Assembly: GCA_036337015.1 (NCBI GenBank)
Contig: JAYZEZ010000002.1
Location: 62,001-126,000, forward strand
DNA from: Casp-alpha2 sp036337015
Lineage (GTDB): Bacteria > Pseudomonadota > Alphaproteobacteria > Rhodospirillales > Casp-alpha2
Direction of reading: 5' to 3'
DNA: 64,000 nucleotides
Positions 17,869-26,794 of this stretch are shown in pieces; the first letter of the stretch is position 1; each line of letters opens with the position of its first letter. The notes below the pieces were generated by a model. It saw nothing but the letters and a program-made list of their open reading frames with translations. It made no database searches and was not told where the DNA came from. The position numbers and the translations under genes were made by a program.

Positions 17869-18912
17869 CTAAATAACTGGCACCTCATCACTAAGGCCCC
17901 ACTTTGTCTTCCAATCCAGGTCAGCGCAATAAATTTTATAAACTAATTTCATAGTATTTAAGGCATCTTTAGAAGATCCATTAATTATTGGGGTGTCTTT
18001 TAACACCGTATCAGCGAATTCGGCAACCTCATCAGACCAAGAAAGATCATTCTCGTAATTACGGACCTCCTCCTCAGGACTACCACGGTCATCACCTGTA
18101 GTTTTTGTAACGGTTAAAGTTTCTGCACCATAACTTTTTGATCCTGACAAAATCCCAGCCATATTTAATGCCCCTTTTGTTAAGGTGATTTCAAGACCAA
18201 AGCGATGACGCCATTGGCTTGCCGATGAATGTAACATAGCAACCATTCCATTGGCTGAACGCATTAATGCATAAGCGTTATCTTCAACATCATGTTTCCA
18301 TACACTGTTAGAAATAAAGCTATATACATCAGTAAATTCACCCGCAAATAACCTTAACAAGTCAACAATATGAATTCCTTGGTCCAGGAGAACACCCCCG
18401 CCTGCAAGAGCACGTTGCGTTCGCCAAGATGTTTGGTTGAATGTTATCAATTGTGATTTTCCATATACTGCACGCATATTGATAACATCACCCAAATCAC
18501 CAGAATCAAGTATTTTAAGGGCATCCCGAATGGAATCATGGTAGCGGTGATTAAACCCATATTTTAATTTTAATTCTGGCCGCTTTTTTTCAACGGCAAT
18601 TACTCGAGCAATATCAGAAACATCTCTTCCTGGAGGCTTTTCGCAAAAAACATGCAAACCTCTTTCCAATCCACTAATAGTTGCATCAGCATTTATATCA
18701 TTGGAAAGACTAACAAATAAAATATCCAAATCCTGCTTTAAAAGTTTTTTATAATCCCCAAAATGTTGAACTCCATCATCTAAAAACCCATCACCCAACA
18801 GGCGATCACTTACGCAAACCACTTCAAAACAATCTAGAGCATCAATAACAGCCCTTCGTCGCTTTCCAACAACACCATACCCTGCAATTCCAACTTTTAG
18901 TTTTTTTGTCAT
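17869..18912 (-). CDS. Gfo/Idh/MocA family sugar oxidoreductase
   Basis: This 347-residue enzyme starts with the NAD(P) site VGIAGYGVVGKRRRAV, has the CEKPPG motif with the conserved Lys near residue 93, and a C-terminal alpha/beta domain with GGGVLLDQGIHIVDLLR carrying the family's Asp and His. Members oxidise or reduce sugars and inositols, and in polysaccharide loci commonly work on UDP-GlcNAc-derived uronates (WbpB-like) or ketosugars. ATG at 18912 overlaps the stop of the second oxidoreductase gene as ATGA. The two proteins are different in sequence, so they probably act on different steps. Product unknown. Confidence 0.85.
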   Translation of the reverse strand: MTKKLKVGIAGYGVVGKRRRAVIDALDCFEVVCVSDRLLGDGFLDDGVQHFGDYKKLLKQDLDILFVSLSNDINADATISGLERGLHVFCEKPPGRDVSDIARVIAVEKKRPELKLKYGFNHRYHDSIRDALKILDSGDLGDVINMRAVYGKSQLITFNQTSWRTQRALAGGGVLLDQGIHIVDLLRLFAGEFTDVYSFISNSVWKHDVEDNAYALMRSANGMVAMLHSSASQWRHRFGLEITLTKGALNMAGILSGSKSYGAETLTVTKTTGDDRGSPEEEVRNYENDLSWSDEVAEFADTVLKDTPIINGSSKDALNTMKLVYKIYCADLDWKTKWGLSDEVPVI

Positions 18913-20021
18913 CGAACAGGCGTCCTATAAAGGTTTGAAATGGAGTCATCAGGTCGACCTAAACGACTTGACTGATTCTTACTATCAACATCGACCCAAC
19001 CACCTTCCTCATCGGATCGATAGAATGCATGCAATAGTTTCAGGGTACCAAGACAATCTTCACGACTAATCGGGAAAACCATACCGTCATTAAAATAAGA
19101 TACAATATCACGATACATAAGGCTGTGCCCGTAGCCGTAAACAGCCCCAGCCCCTTTTATTCCTTGGAAATCCTCAGAATTTAAACAACAGGCTTGCTCG
19201 TCGGGTGTAAATACCTGCAATTCGTTAACAGCGATCCCACCTATCTGAGCCAGCCCTTGTGAGCCAACAATTGAAATTGAGGCCTCAAAATCATCAGGGC
19301 GCGCTGCGGTTGTTGCTTCAATTACACCTAGCCCATCTCCACAAAATTTCATTGTAGCAACAACGGTATCTTCAACCTCAATTTTAGCACCCATTGTACG
19401 CATTTGAGCATTAACTTGTGAAACTTCGCCTCCAAAATAGCGAATCAAATCAACATGATGAATAGACTGGTTAGTCAACGCACCTCCATCATGGGAAAAC
19501 GTACCGCGCCAAGGGGCCATGTCATAATATCGTTGCGGTCGACACCACCGGACGCGCACAGAAACTATTCGAATTTCCCCCAAAACACCGTCTTCAATTG
19601 CTTTCTTGACGCTTTTTACAGCCTTATTGTATCGGTTTTGAAAAACCGGAAATATTTCAAGACCAGCATTATCGGCTATGGAATATGCAATTTTCAGGTC
19701 TTCTGGTCGCATAAAAGTTGGCTTTTCCATAATTATATGTTTGGAATAGTCACTTAACATTTCTAGGCCGTGCTCAAGGTGCATACCGCTTGGAGTTATA
19801 ACAGCCGCTATATCAATATTTGGACAGCCGTCAAACATATCGTGATAATTCGCATAAGATGGAACACCGTATTCGTCTCCATAAGCATCTGCTTTTTCTA
19901 TTTCAAGATCACAAACTGCAGCTAATTCTACGCCATCAACTTCTGCTATAGCACGACAATGGTGTCCTGCAACGCGACCACAACCTATTAAGGCAACATT
20001 TAAAGGTTTAATTTGCATCAA
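18909..20021 (-). CDS. Gfo/Idh/MocA family sugar oxidoreductase
   Basis: The product is about 370 residues, with VALIGCGRVAGHHCRAI as the dinucleotide site, MEKPTFM carrying the conserved Lys, and GGALTNQSIHHVDLIRYFGG with the catalytic Asp/His region. This is again the Gfo/Idh/MocA family and the WbpB-like form is a possible relative. The start is either TTG at 20021 or ATG at 20018; an AAGGAG lies 11 and 14 bases upstream of them. It follows the surface-carbohydrate gene by five bases and overlaps the other oxidoreductase by four. Two such enzymes in a row suggest an oxidation and a reduction on one sugar nucleotide, by inference. Confidence 0.85.
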   Translation of the reverse strand: MMQIKPLNVALIGCGRVAGHHCRAIAEVDGVELAAVCDLEIEKADAYGDEYGVPSYANYHDMFDGCPNIDIAAVITPSGMHLEHGLEMLSDYSKHIIMEKPTFMRPEDLKIAYSIADNAGLEIFPVFQNRYNKAVKSVKKAIEDGVLGEIRIVSVRVRWCRPQRYYDMAPWRGTFSHDGGALTNQSIHHVDLIRYFGGEVSQVNAQMRTMGAKIEVEDTVVATMKFCGDGLGVIEATTAARPDDFEASISIVGSQGLAQIGGIAVNELQVFTPDEQACCLNSEDFQGIKGAGAVYGYGHSLMYRDIVSYFNDGMVFPISREDCLGTLKLLHAFYRSDEEGGWVDVDSKNQSSRLGRPDDSISNLYRTPVR

Positions 20022-20026
20022 ATCTA

Positions 20027-21667
20027 CTAGGTCTCCTTATGCTGTTGGTTAAGGCCTTCAAAATCACCGAAAAGTAAAGCTTCCCATAGCTCTATATCCG
20101 GATCACTAAAAATTTTATCCCAATTTACAACAGAATGACTTGCGCTAGCTGCAAGAATAACCTCAGTGGCATCAGAAACAGTAACTGGTTTTGTTTTGAC
20201 CCCTTCAGGTAAAACATCTATGGCAATTCGATTGTCCAGTGTTAGACGATAACCAGGCACTCCCATCAAAACCGCCTCTAGACCAGAAGCTCCCGTGGAA
20301 TAAAGAACTGCTGAAAGACCTCGTTGTTTGGCTAATGAACGATCTGTAATCATTAAGTTTTTTTTCTCAGAAAAATCAATAGGATACATAGGGTGTGGCT
20401 TAATAAAAACACGTCTACCCTTTGAAGCAAGCATGTTGGCAACATTTAACTGAGCATAAGCAACATCAGAAATAGCTGATAAAGGCACAAATATTGGACC
20501 CTGTGGATCGTAAAGGTCATTTTTAAATCGCGGAAATCTAAATGCACCACCAATTACTAATCTTTTTATTGGTATACCCCAGGCAATCATCTCACCAAAG
20601 TAAGCGGGCCCATTAGCAACCACTATTTTAGGTATACTTGCTATGCCATCATGATTGGTAAAAATGGCGTAATTAAACTGATGTGGACCAATTACAGTGT
20701 GCTGATATCCTATCGTCTTAATACTCCGGTTAATTGCTACGCGGCATAGATTGCGTTCCCAACCATGATTTTCCCATGGCCATGCGATACGACTAGGTTT
20801 GGCAATCTTAATCCATTGCTCTTGACAATGTGCCTGCCAGCGATTCATCACAAGACTGCCGCCAGAATTCTCAATTGCAACGGCACGTCGGATTAGCCAT
20901 CCATATGAACCAATTAAATAATTTTTATCAGGCCGCCAGCGACAAAACAAAAGCGAAAAAGCAAACCAAATACTTCCCCAGGCATGTAAACTTATCGTAC
21001 GCCCATCTTTTGTAAGATCAAAAGCCCGTTTAACTGAACAGTCTGTATGTAAAACACGCTTAAGAGACTTATGTTGATCCATCAAGTCTCCAAAATAAGC
21101 ATCCATTCCTCTAGCATTACTTTCTGGATGCCCATAAACCAAAAGCCAGCTTTCTCCAGTTTTCATACCATCTCGATTATAAGAAAATAAGCAAGCAGCC
21201 TTTGCATTACGAAAGGTAGTGTAAACACGAGAAAAAAATCCTCTTAAAAAATACTTAAGGGTTTTAAATAATAGAGATGGTGGTGTGCTGGCGTTAACAC
21301 CCTTAATTTTTGATAATTGTCGAAATAACCACGGATCATCGCATATAACTAGCGTTGCATAATTTTCTTTTGCCAAGTCTTCCACTAATCGCGTCCATGC
21401 TAACATAATACCAAAGTCAGACCCGAAAGAGCCTGCAGTTGGCATATGAGCAATGTCACCATGGTTGTCTCTCGACAATGCTTTGCCTAGTTTCCACCAA
21501 TTTTTGCGCTCAACAACAAAAGCTTTTTCTAATCGCTTTTCTAATCCAGGCAACTTTTTATCTAAATTTTCAAGATAAGTTGTTCCACCTACAGCAAGCC
21601 AATACTTAAAAGCTGAAGATCCCGGCACCGCGTTAGAGCATCTAAGTATAACACTCATATAAAACAT
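20027..21667 (-). CDS. Surface carbohydrate biosynthesis protein, GT-B-like
   Basis: This 546-residue protein begins the 12-gene operon. Its middle part has WPWENHGWERN and IGYQHTVIGPHQFNY, and the C-terminal half has RRVFIKPHPMYPID and YSTGASGLEAVLMGVP, the KPHP and SxxxEA blocks of GT-B glycosyltransferases of the capsule and polysialyl type. I recall the WxxEN plus GxQH arrangement from a family named only as surface carbohydrate biosynthesis proteins; the match is from memory and moderate. There is no membrane segment. A nine-base alternative start exists (ATG at 21658). Sugar donor and acceptor are unknown. Confidence 0.5.
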   Translation of the reverse strand: MFYMSVILRCSNAVPGSSAFKYWLAVGGTTYLENLDKKLPGLEKRLEKAFVVERKNWWKLGKALSRDNHGDIAHMPTAGSFGSDFGIMLAWTRLVEDLAKENYATLVICDDPWLFRQLSKIKGVNASTPPSLLFKTLKYFLRGFFSRVYTTFRNAKAACLFSYNRDGMKTGESWLLVYGHPESNARGMDAYFGDLMDQHKSLKRVLHTDCSVKRAFDLTKDGRTISLHAWGSIWFAFSLLFCRWRPDKNYLIGSYGWLIRRAVAIENSGGSLVMNRWQAHCQEQWIKIAKPSRIAWPWENHGWERNLCRVAINRSIKTIGYQHTVIGPHQFNYAIFTNHDGIASIPKIVVANGPAYFGEMIAWGIPIKRLVIGGAFRFPRFKNDLYDPQGPIFVPLSAISDVAYAQLNVANMLASKGRRVFIKPHPMYPIDFSEKKNLMITDRSLAKQRGLSAVLYSTGASGLEAVLMGVPGYRLTLDNRIAIDVLPEGVKTKPVTVSDATEVILAASASHSVVNWDKIFSDPDIELWEALLFGDFEGLNQQHKET

Positions 21668-21756
21668 CCCAGAAAGGACATTACTCGATACCCTTTTGTT
21701 AAAGCCAAACCTGTGGCAAGGTCGGCTAGACCTTTTAAAGCAGGAGACAAAAAAAA

Positions 21757-22734
21757 GTGGCTAAAGCAATAAATGCAAATCATAAACATATAGAAGATGT
21801 ATTTAAATTAATCAAAAATACAGAGAAAGCTGGTATGTTAACTCACTCCAAGCTTGATGGTTTAACTGGTATTTCAGGACTGATGACCGTAGGTTTGTTG
21901 CAACGGTTGGCTAAACAATTAGCAAAAGAAAAAAATATTTGTTATTTGGAAATAGGCGTTTTTCAAGGCCTTACTTTAGTTGCTACTGCACTAGCAGCTC
22001 CAAACTTACCTTGTTTTGGTATTGATAATTTTGCAACCCTTGATCCTGAAGAAAAAAACAAAACCATAGTCCGCAACCGATTGCATGAATTTAATGCTAA
22101 AAATGCAACCTTGATTGACTCCGACTTTGAGGAGGCACTTGAGGGACTTAATGATTATTTGGGTGCAAAAAAAGTTGGTGTTTTCTTTATAGATGGCCCC
22201 CATGACTACAGAAGCCAATTGGTTTGTTTAATGTTGATAAAACCTTATTTGCACGAACGAGCGGTAATTGTAGTAGATGATGCTAATTATCCAGATGTGC
22301 GCTGGTCAACTAAAGATTTCTTATTGGGACACCCAGAGTTTAAATTATTGTTTGATGCCTATTCACCAGCTCACCCAGCAAATATGACATCACGGGAAAA
22401 AGAAAAACATAGGTGTGGATGGTTAAATGGCATCCATGTTCTTATTCGCGATCAGGAAGATATCTTGCCTAAAATGTTTCCCCCAACGAATGCCGGTGAA
22501 CGAAAACTTTATCTCAATGAATGGTTAGCCCATCGGCTTCGAATGGCAGAAATGGCTCCGGAATCACTTCGCCTCGCCGATGCTATTTGTACTAATAACA
22601 AACCTGCTGATAAATTATCACGTCGAGCACTCAAAAATAAGTATGAAAAAAATAAAGATAGATTAAATCTTTTATTTGATGATAGAAATGTATTTAGTAA
22701 AGATCTTCCATTAAGTCGATTTAATTTAATTTAA
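21757..22734 (+). CDS. Class I SAM-dependent methyltransferase (Methyltransf_24, CmcI/macrocin-type)
   Basis: The 325-residue product has ICYLEIGVFQGLTLVA as the SAM motif, GIDNF after strand 2, and the FFIDGPHDYRSQLVC and IVVDDANYP segments whose acidic residues bind metal in macrocin O-methyltransferase and CmcI-like enzymes. The start is GTG, supported by CAGGAG ten bases upstream; no ATG is available before the fold. It is a single plus-strand gene, divergent from the 12-gene operon across 89 bases, and its 3' end overlaps the convergent SGNH-like gene by 14 bases. Metal-dependent O-methylation of a sugar is the likely activity. Confidence 0.8.
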   Translation: MAKAINANHKHIEDVFKLIKNTEKAGMLTHSKLDGLTGISGLMTVGLLQRLAKQLAKEKNICYLEIGVFQGLTLVATALAAPNLPCFGIDNFATLDPEEKNKTIVRNRLHEFNAKNATLIDSDFEEALEGLNDYLGAKKVGVFFIDGPHDYRSQLVCLMLIKPYLHERAVIVVDDANYPDVRWSTKDFLLGHPEFKLLFDAYSPAHPANMTSREKEKHRCGWLNGIHVLIRDQEDILPKMFPPTNAGERKLYLNEWLAHRLRMAEMAPESLRLADAICTNNKPADKLSRRALKNKYEKNKDRLNLLFDDRNVFSKDLPLSRFNLI

Positions 22735-24058
22735 GACCCATTTCTGTTAGTTTTTTATGGATAACGGAAAATAGAACTTTTACACCACTTTGATTAAGAT
22801 GATATTCTCCGGGAGCTACCATTAAATCCTGTTCGAATTGAGCTTTTCGGATTTTAGGAGTTACATCAAGAAATTCCCCTCCCAAATTACGCACAGATGC
22901 CTCAAGTTGCGCAACGGTATTTTCATAATATTCAGTTAATTTTTCCTTAGCTTCTTTGTGGCCCTCCAAAAATGGAACAGAAAGAACTGGAGTAAGCGGG
23001 TAATAGACGACGAGTGGCTTTGCTCCTCGACTGTTTGCATCTTTAAAGATACGACCTAATGCCTCTCCAAGATCTTGCCAACGCTCTGTTGCTTCCGGAA
23101 CAATAAGTTCTGATACGGGTATCTTTAGTGCTCTATCCCGAAATTTTACTTTAGCATATTCTTGTTTTGCGGCATGTCTAAATTTTGAAACTAAATTAGG
23201 GAACCGGGTTGATAACTTCATTATAATAGACAAAGTCCATGGAGAAACGGATGAAGGTATAATATCCGGTGTCAAAGAAACCTGAAATAGATCACGATAG
23301 TCTCCTCCAGAAGCAGTCACTCTTTTATATTGGTGGATTTTATTGAATTCGTTGGGCAGAATTATAAGAATAACCACATATCGATGAAAAATATTTTCAT
23401 TGATTATAATTTTTTTGTAAGCCTCATGAAATTGAAAAGGACCGTAAGGTCCACCTTGTGCTAATGAGTAAGCACTAGAACCTGATGCGTAAAACATATC
23501 AGCAATATTAATTTTTGCAGCCCGTGCATCCAAGACAGATGCACCAAGAAGCACAACATCTACACTCTTACCTAATGAAACATTATTGTAAAATCCATTT
23601 TTATCTATTGTAATCCAAGGCTTCCCTGGAAGTTGAACACCGGGCCTCATATGAAACAGGGTCCCCTTGCCAACAACATTGCTGGGGGTAAAGAGACCAC
23701 GTTTATTAGCTAATTGCTGTCCAGCTTCAAAAGGCAACAAGCTGAGTTGGTTGTCGGGTATAATTGCCGGATTCAATCGTAAAAAAAGCTCCGAGAGAGC
23801 TAATCCAAATACAATGGTATAAAAAATCAAATTATTGATGCCTAAAAGCACTTTAAAATTTAAAGATAGCAGGAAGTAAAAAGCACTAGAAAGGCAAAGT
23901 ATTATCGCAATTAGACGAAAATACGAAAATATAAATATATTTGGATTGGCCGAAGGGTGCCACAAGAAATAGATCAAACTCAAGCTTGTTAGCACTGCCA
24001 AACATGATGGAATTTTTTTATATATAGCTGATTTTGGAACTGTTAATTTTTTAGACAT
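22721..24058 (-). CDS. Membrane protein with divergent SGNH domain
   Basis: The first 95 residues hold three hydrophobic segments, followed by a periplasmic domain of about 350 residues. The block VVLLGASVLDARA has Ser174 in place but Ala instead of the GDS aspartate, and near the C-terminus GEYHLNQSG gives Glu418-x-His420 in place of the usual Asp-x-His. This looks like an SGNH-type protein of the AlgJ/AlgX kind with altered residues, as expected of partners of MBOAT acyltransferases. It starts 8 bases after the MBOAT stop, so the two are probably one acyl-transfer unit. Whether it is active is unknown. Confidence 0.6.
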   Translation of the reverse strand: MSKKLTVPKSAIYKKIPSCLAVLTSLSLIYFLWHPSANPNIFIFSYFRLIAIILCLSSAFYFLLSLNFKVLLGINNLIFYTIVFGLALSELFLRLNPAIIPDNQLSLLPFEAGQQLANKRGLFTPSNVVGKGTLFHMRPGVQLPGKPWITIDKNGFYNNVSLGKSVDVVLLGASVLDARAAKINIADMFYASGSSAYSLAQGGPYGPFQFHEAYKKIIINENIFHRYVVILIILPNEFNKIHQYKRVTASGGDYRDLFQVSLTPDIIPSSVSPWTLSIIMKLSTRFPNLVSKFRHAAKQEYAKVKFRDRALKIPVSELIVPEATERWQDLGEALGRIFKDANSRGAKPLVVYYPLTPVLSVPFLEGHKEAKEKLTEYYENTVAQLEASVRNLGGEFLDVTPKIRKAQFEQDLMVAPGEYHLNQSGVKVLFSVIHKKLTEMGLKLN

Positions 24059-24066
24059 AAAAGTTT

Positions 24067-25425
24067 TTAAAAATCAAAATAAATAAAAGCACTCGGATTA
24101 CTTACAGATAGGGCTGCACAAATCAAGACAACCATAATACTAAGTGGAATTGAAACACTATGTGGTAAGTATTCTGAAAAATTGCGAACGTGTTGAACTG
24201 TGTCAAATTTATGTATTGCTATAGTTGCAATAATTAATATTGGAATTAATGGTGCAGAAAATAGAAAATTTAAATCTACTGGCAAAGCAAAACTACTAAA
24301 AATATCTACGGCACGTTCAAAACTTGGCGTTCTAAATAGTATCCAAGTAAAGGCGACAAAATGAAATATAAAGAATCTTCTAATCCAAACAAACCTACCT
24401 TCTGGTAACTTATTTATACCTAACAGACGTTCCACAACAATCAAAGCACCATGAAGAAGCCCCCATACAATGAATGTCCAGGCTGCTCCATGCCAGAGCC
24501 CTCCTAGTAACATAGTTAGCAAAACAGCTATAAAAGTACCTAAAGTGCCTCCTCGACTTCCGCCAAGTGGAATATATAGATAATCTCGTAGCCATCGCGA
24601 AAGTGTCATATGCCATCTAGTCCAAAATTCACGTATGGATGAAGACAAATATGGACTATTAAAATTTTCTGGCAATACAACACCCAATAAAACAGCTAAG
24701 GCCAAAGCCATATCTGTATAACCACTAAAATCTCCATAAATCTGAATGGAAAAAGCGTATAGAACCAACCAAGCATCTCCTGGACTTATTGGTGTAGTGC
24801 TTGAATAAATTTTATCTACGAATGGAGCAATCTGATCTGCTATACCAACTTTTTTTAAAGCACCAAAAGAAAATAACAATAAGGCAAATTTAATATCCAC
24901 AAAGGACAGTTTAATTCGCGAAAGTTGAGGAATTAATTCACTTGCCCGCAAGATTGGACCGGCAATTAATTGTGGGAAAAAAGAAATGAATAAGCCGGTA
25001 TGCCAAAAATTCGGAGAATCTGGTGCCTGATTGCGCTGTGAATCAAGTACAAATGCTATTGCAGTAAAAGTAATAAAAGAAATCCCGATTGGCAAAGCCC
25101 AGTCTGCCGAGAATGGCACAGGAATTCCTAAAAATGTTTCTAGATTTTTAAAAACAAAATCACTGTATTTAAAAATCCCAAGCGGGAAAAGGCCAAGCGC
25201 AACGATAGCACCACGTGCCGCAAGTGAAGGTAATTCAAATTTTGCAAAAAAATGTGCATATAACGTTAGGATGAACAATAGAATAACGTAAGGGGGGTAC
25301 CACCAACCATAAAAAATGTAACTAGCGATACAGGTATATATTACCTTTCCCTCTCCTCTAACCCAAAAAAAACCGGCTAAAAAGAAGCAAAGAAAAATTA
25401 AGAAAGTAGGTGAATGAAAGAGCAT
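24067..25425 (-). CDS. MBOAT family O-acyltransferase (AlgI-like)
   Basis: This 452-residue polytopic protein shows all the AlgI-type landmarks: FFPQLIAGPI, the REFWTRWHMTLSRW helix, DYLYIPLGGSRGG, and GGLWHGAAWTFIVWGLLHG with His312 as the expected catalytic residue and His325 nearby. AlgI-type proteins pass acetyl or other acyl groups across the inner membrane for periplasmic O-acylation of glycans. SGNH-type genes lie on both sides (17 and 8 bases away), the usual arrangement of an MBOAT/SGNH system. The acyl group is probably acetyl, by family; the glycan target is unknown. Confidence 0.93.
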   Translation of the reverse strand: MLFHSPTFLIFLCFFLAGFFWVRGEGKVIYTCIASYIFYGWWYPPYVILLFILTLYAHFFAKFELPSLAARGAIVALGLFPLGIFKYSDFVFKNLETFLGIPVPFSADWALPIGISFITFTAIAFVLDSQRNQAPDSPNFWHTGLFISFFPQLIAGPILRASELIPQLSRIKLSFVDIKFALLLFSFGALKKVGIADQIAPFVDKIYSSTTPISPGDAWLVLYAFSIQIYGDFSGYTDMALALAVLLGVVLPENFNSPYLSSSIREFWTRWHMTLSRWLRDYLYIPLGGSRGGTLGTFIAVLLTMLLGGLWHGAAWTFIVWGLLHGALIVVERLLGINKLPEGRFVWIRRFFIFHFVAFTWILFRTPSFERAVDIFSSFALPVDLNFLFSAPLIPILIIATIAIHKFDTVQHVRNFSEYLPHSVSIPLSIMVVLICAALSVSNPSAFIYFDF

Positions 25426-25442
25426 TCCTCGCCTAGAATTTG

Positions 25443-26393
25443 TTATTTAAACATTGAAGAAAGTTGTCTAGCCATTAAACGATGCGCTATTCCGTTAGGA
25501 TGTGGATCACCAGGAATAGTCCAAAGCTCAGGACCTTCATACATGCCTAGATTCTCTAAAAAATCAACGTATAACCAGCCGCGTTTGATTGAAAGGTTCT
25601 GCATTTTTTTATGCACAAACTTAAATGGATAATTTTGCAATTGGTGAATATCTGGGATCATAGCCAAGATTACTTGCACGTTATCTTCATCAGCTAATTG
25701 CTTTAAACGGTCCAACGCTAATAACATTTCTCTATAACCAAGTGAATTTGGTTCATAGATTTTTTTATAGTGCGTAACCAATGCTGAAATATCTGAACTT
25801 CCTTGAATAAGGCCATAAAAAATATGATAAAGAATTACGGCAAGTTGACTATGTCGAAATAAAATATTTTCCACGCTTGGAGGTAAATATTCAGCATCAT
25901 TAATAAAAAAATGCAGTACTATGAAATCTGGTTTTACAATATGACGCCAACGCTGCTCATAATTTTTTACACTTCTAGCTACATTATAATTTCCAATTCC
26001 CCCATTCAAAACTTGAAACTTTGCTCCAAGCTCTTTTTCAAGAACTGCACGAATAGTTTTATCTTCCTTAACGCCCCAACCAAGGGTAATAGAGCTTCCA
26101 AGCAAAAGAACCGTTTTTTTATTTGGATTAGGAAGCTGAATTTCTGGACCTCGCATACCAAATTTATTAATAGAAATTTCAACACCTTGGAGGTTTGCCG
26201 TCTTCCCTGATTTGTGAATATGCCCAAGATCTGGATCATCTGAAATTATTTTTAAATCATTTGCATAACGCCACATCTCAATAACGTAATTTTTCTGATC
26301 ACTATTTTTTAAGCGCAACAAAGCCTCACCTAAAATTCCAGTGAAAGCCAATGTCATGACAATGAGTAAAATTGAACGGAATAATTTTTTCAT
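25443..26393 (-). CDS. Membrane-anchored SGNH hydrolase-type protein
   Basis: The N-terminus (MKKLFRSILLIVMTLAFTG) is a membrane anchor or signal, then an SGNH fold: LLLGSSITLGWG with Ser101 (GSS in place of GDS), GGIGNYN with Asn135, FINDAEY, and GDPHPNGIAH with Asp296-x-His298. All four catalytic blocks are present, so it is probably active in the periplasm as an acyl-esterase or acyl-transferase. It lies between the second DUF5989-type gene and the MBOAT gene. ATG at 26393 is preceded by a possible extended -10 element at 26409-26417. Confidence 0.8.
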   Translation of the reverse strand: MKKLFRSILLIVMTLAFTGILGEALLRLKNSDQKNYVIEMWRYANDLKIISDDPDLGHIHKSGKTANLQGVEISINKFGMRGPEIQLPNPNKKTVLLLGSSITLGWGVKEDKTIRAVLEKELGAKFQVLNGGIGNYNVARSVKNYEQRWRHIVKPDFIVLHFFINDAEYLPPSVENILFRHSQLAVILYHIFYGLIQGSSDISALVTHYKKIYEPNSLGYREMLLALDRLKQLADEDNVQVILAMIPDIHQLQNYPFKFVHKKMQNLSIKRGWLYVDFLENLGMYEGPELWTIPGDPHPNGIAHRLMARQLSSMFK

Positions 26394-26408
26394 TTTAATC
26401 TTAGTTCA

Positions 26409-26417
26409 ATTTTAGCA
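26409..26417 (-). promoter_or_regulatory. Possible extended -10 element
   Basis: Read on the minus strand the sequence is TGCTAAAAT, an extended -10 form (TGn followed by TAAAAT), 15 bases before the SGNH ATG. No good -35 box is seen at normal spacing. It could give the SGNH-MBOAT genes a promoter of their own, apart from the DUF5989-type gene, but this is a pattern match only. Confidence 0.25.
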
Positions 26418-26480
26418 CGGATTCTGTAACTTGCGTTAAGATCCAATCCCAAAATTTTTTTATACTAAAAAGGATGACAA

Positions 26481-26630
26481 CTAAAAAAGTGCATAAATGA
26501 AGGGAGAGATCGTAGGATTCGAACCTAGCAATAAAATCCCACCAATAAATAAACATGCAAATATTAAAGGAAAAAGTATGAACTTCTTTCGAACGACAAT
26601 ATAGATGAGAAGCTCTTTTATTGTGTCCAT
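26481..26630 (-). CDS. DUF5989-type small membrane protein (49 residues), second copy
   Basis: A 49-codon frame (ATG at 26630, TAG at 26483-26481) lies in what would otherwise be a 570-base gap before the SGNH gene. The product begins MDTIKELLIYIVVRKKFILF, has a single membrane segment and ends NPTISPFIYALF, closely matching the C-terminus (APFIYAIF) and layout of the DUF5989-type protein at 17275. The N-terminal half differs, with a basic RKKF in the place of YKKF. Here the neighbours are SGNH and MBOAT genes and not a carbamoyltransferase or SxtJ. That points to a wider role for this small family in membrane-bound glycan modification. RBS support is weak (AGGG 14 bases upstream). Confidence 0.8.
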   Translation of the reverse strand: MDTIKELLIYIVVRKKFILFPLIFACLFIGGILLLGSNPTISPFIYALF

Positions 26631-26794
26631 CTTTTTCAAAGACCCTAACAAAACCTATTAAAACTAATTTTTAAAATCATTTTTACTTTAGGTTAATTGA
26701 GGTCAAAAAAATAAACCAACCTAGAGTTGTTGATCAAATTTACTTTCTAATATGAATTAAATAAAGAAAAGAAAGTAATCAAAAAAATTGATTC

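Noticed and set aside
26512..26528. A tRNA T-arm-like sequence (GGTTCGAATCC on the minus strand).
   Set aside because: The outer stem pair is mismatched, no acceptor, D or anticodon arm can be built upstream, and the bases encode part of the small DUF5989-type protein.
26777..26793. An AATCAA/TTGATT hairpin after the radical SAM stop, looking like a terminator.
   Set aside because: The stem has a single G-C pair and A/T everywhere, so it is too weak to support; a T-rich tail follows but is common in this DNA.
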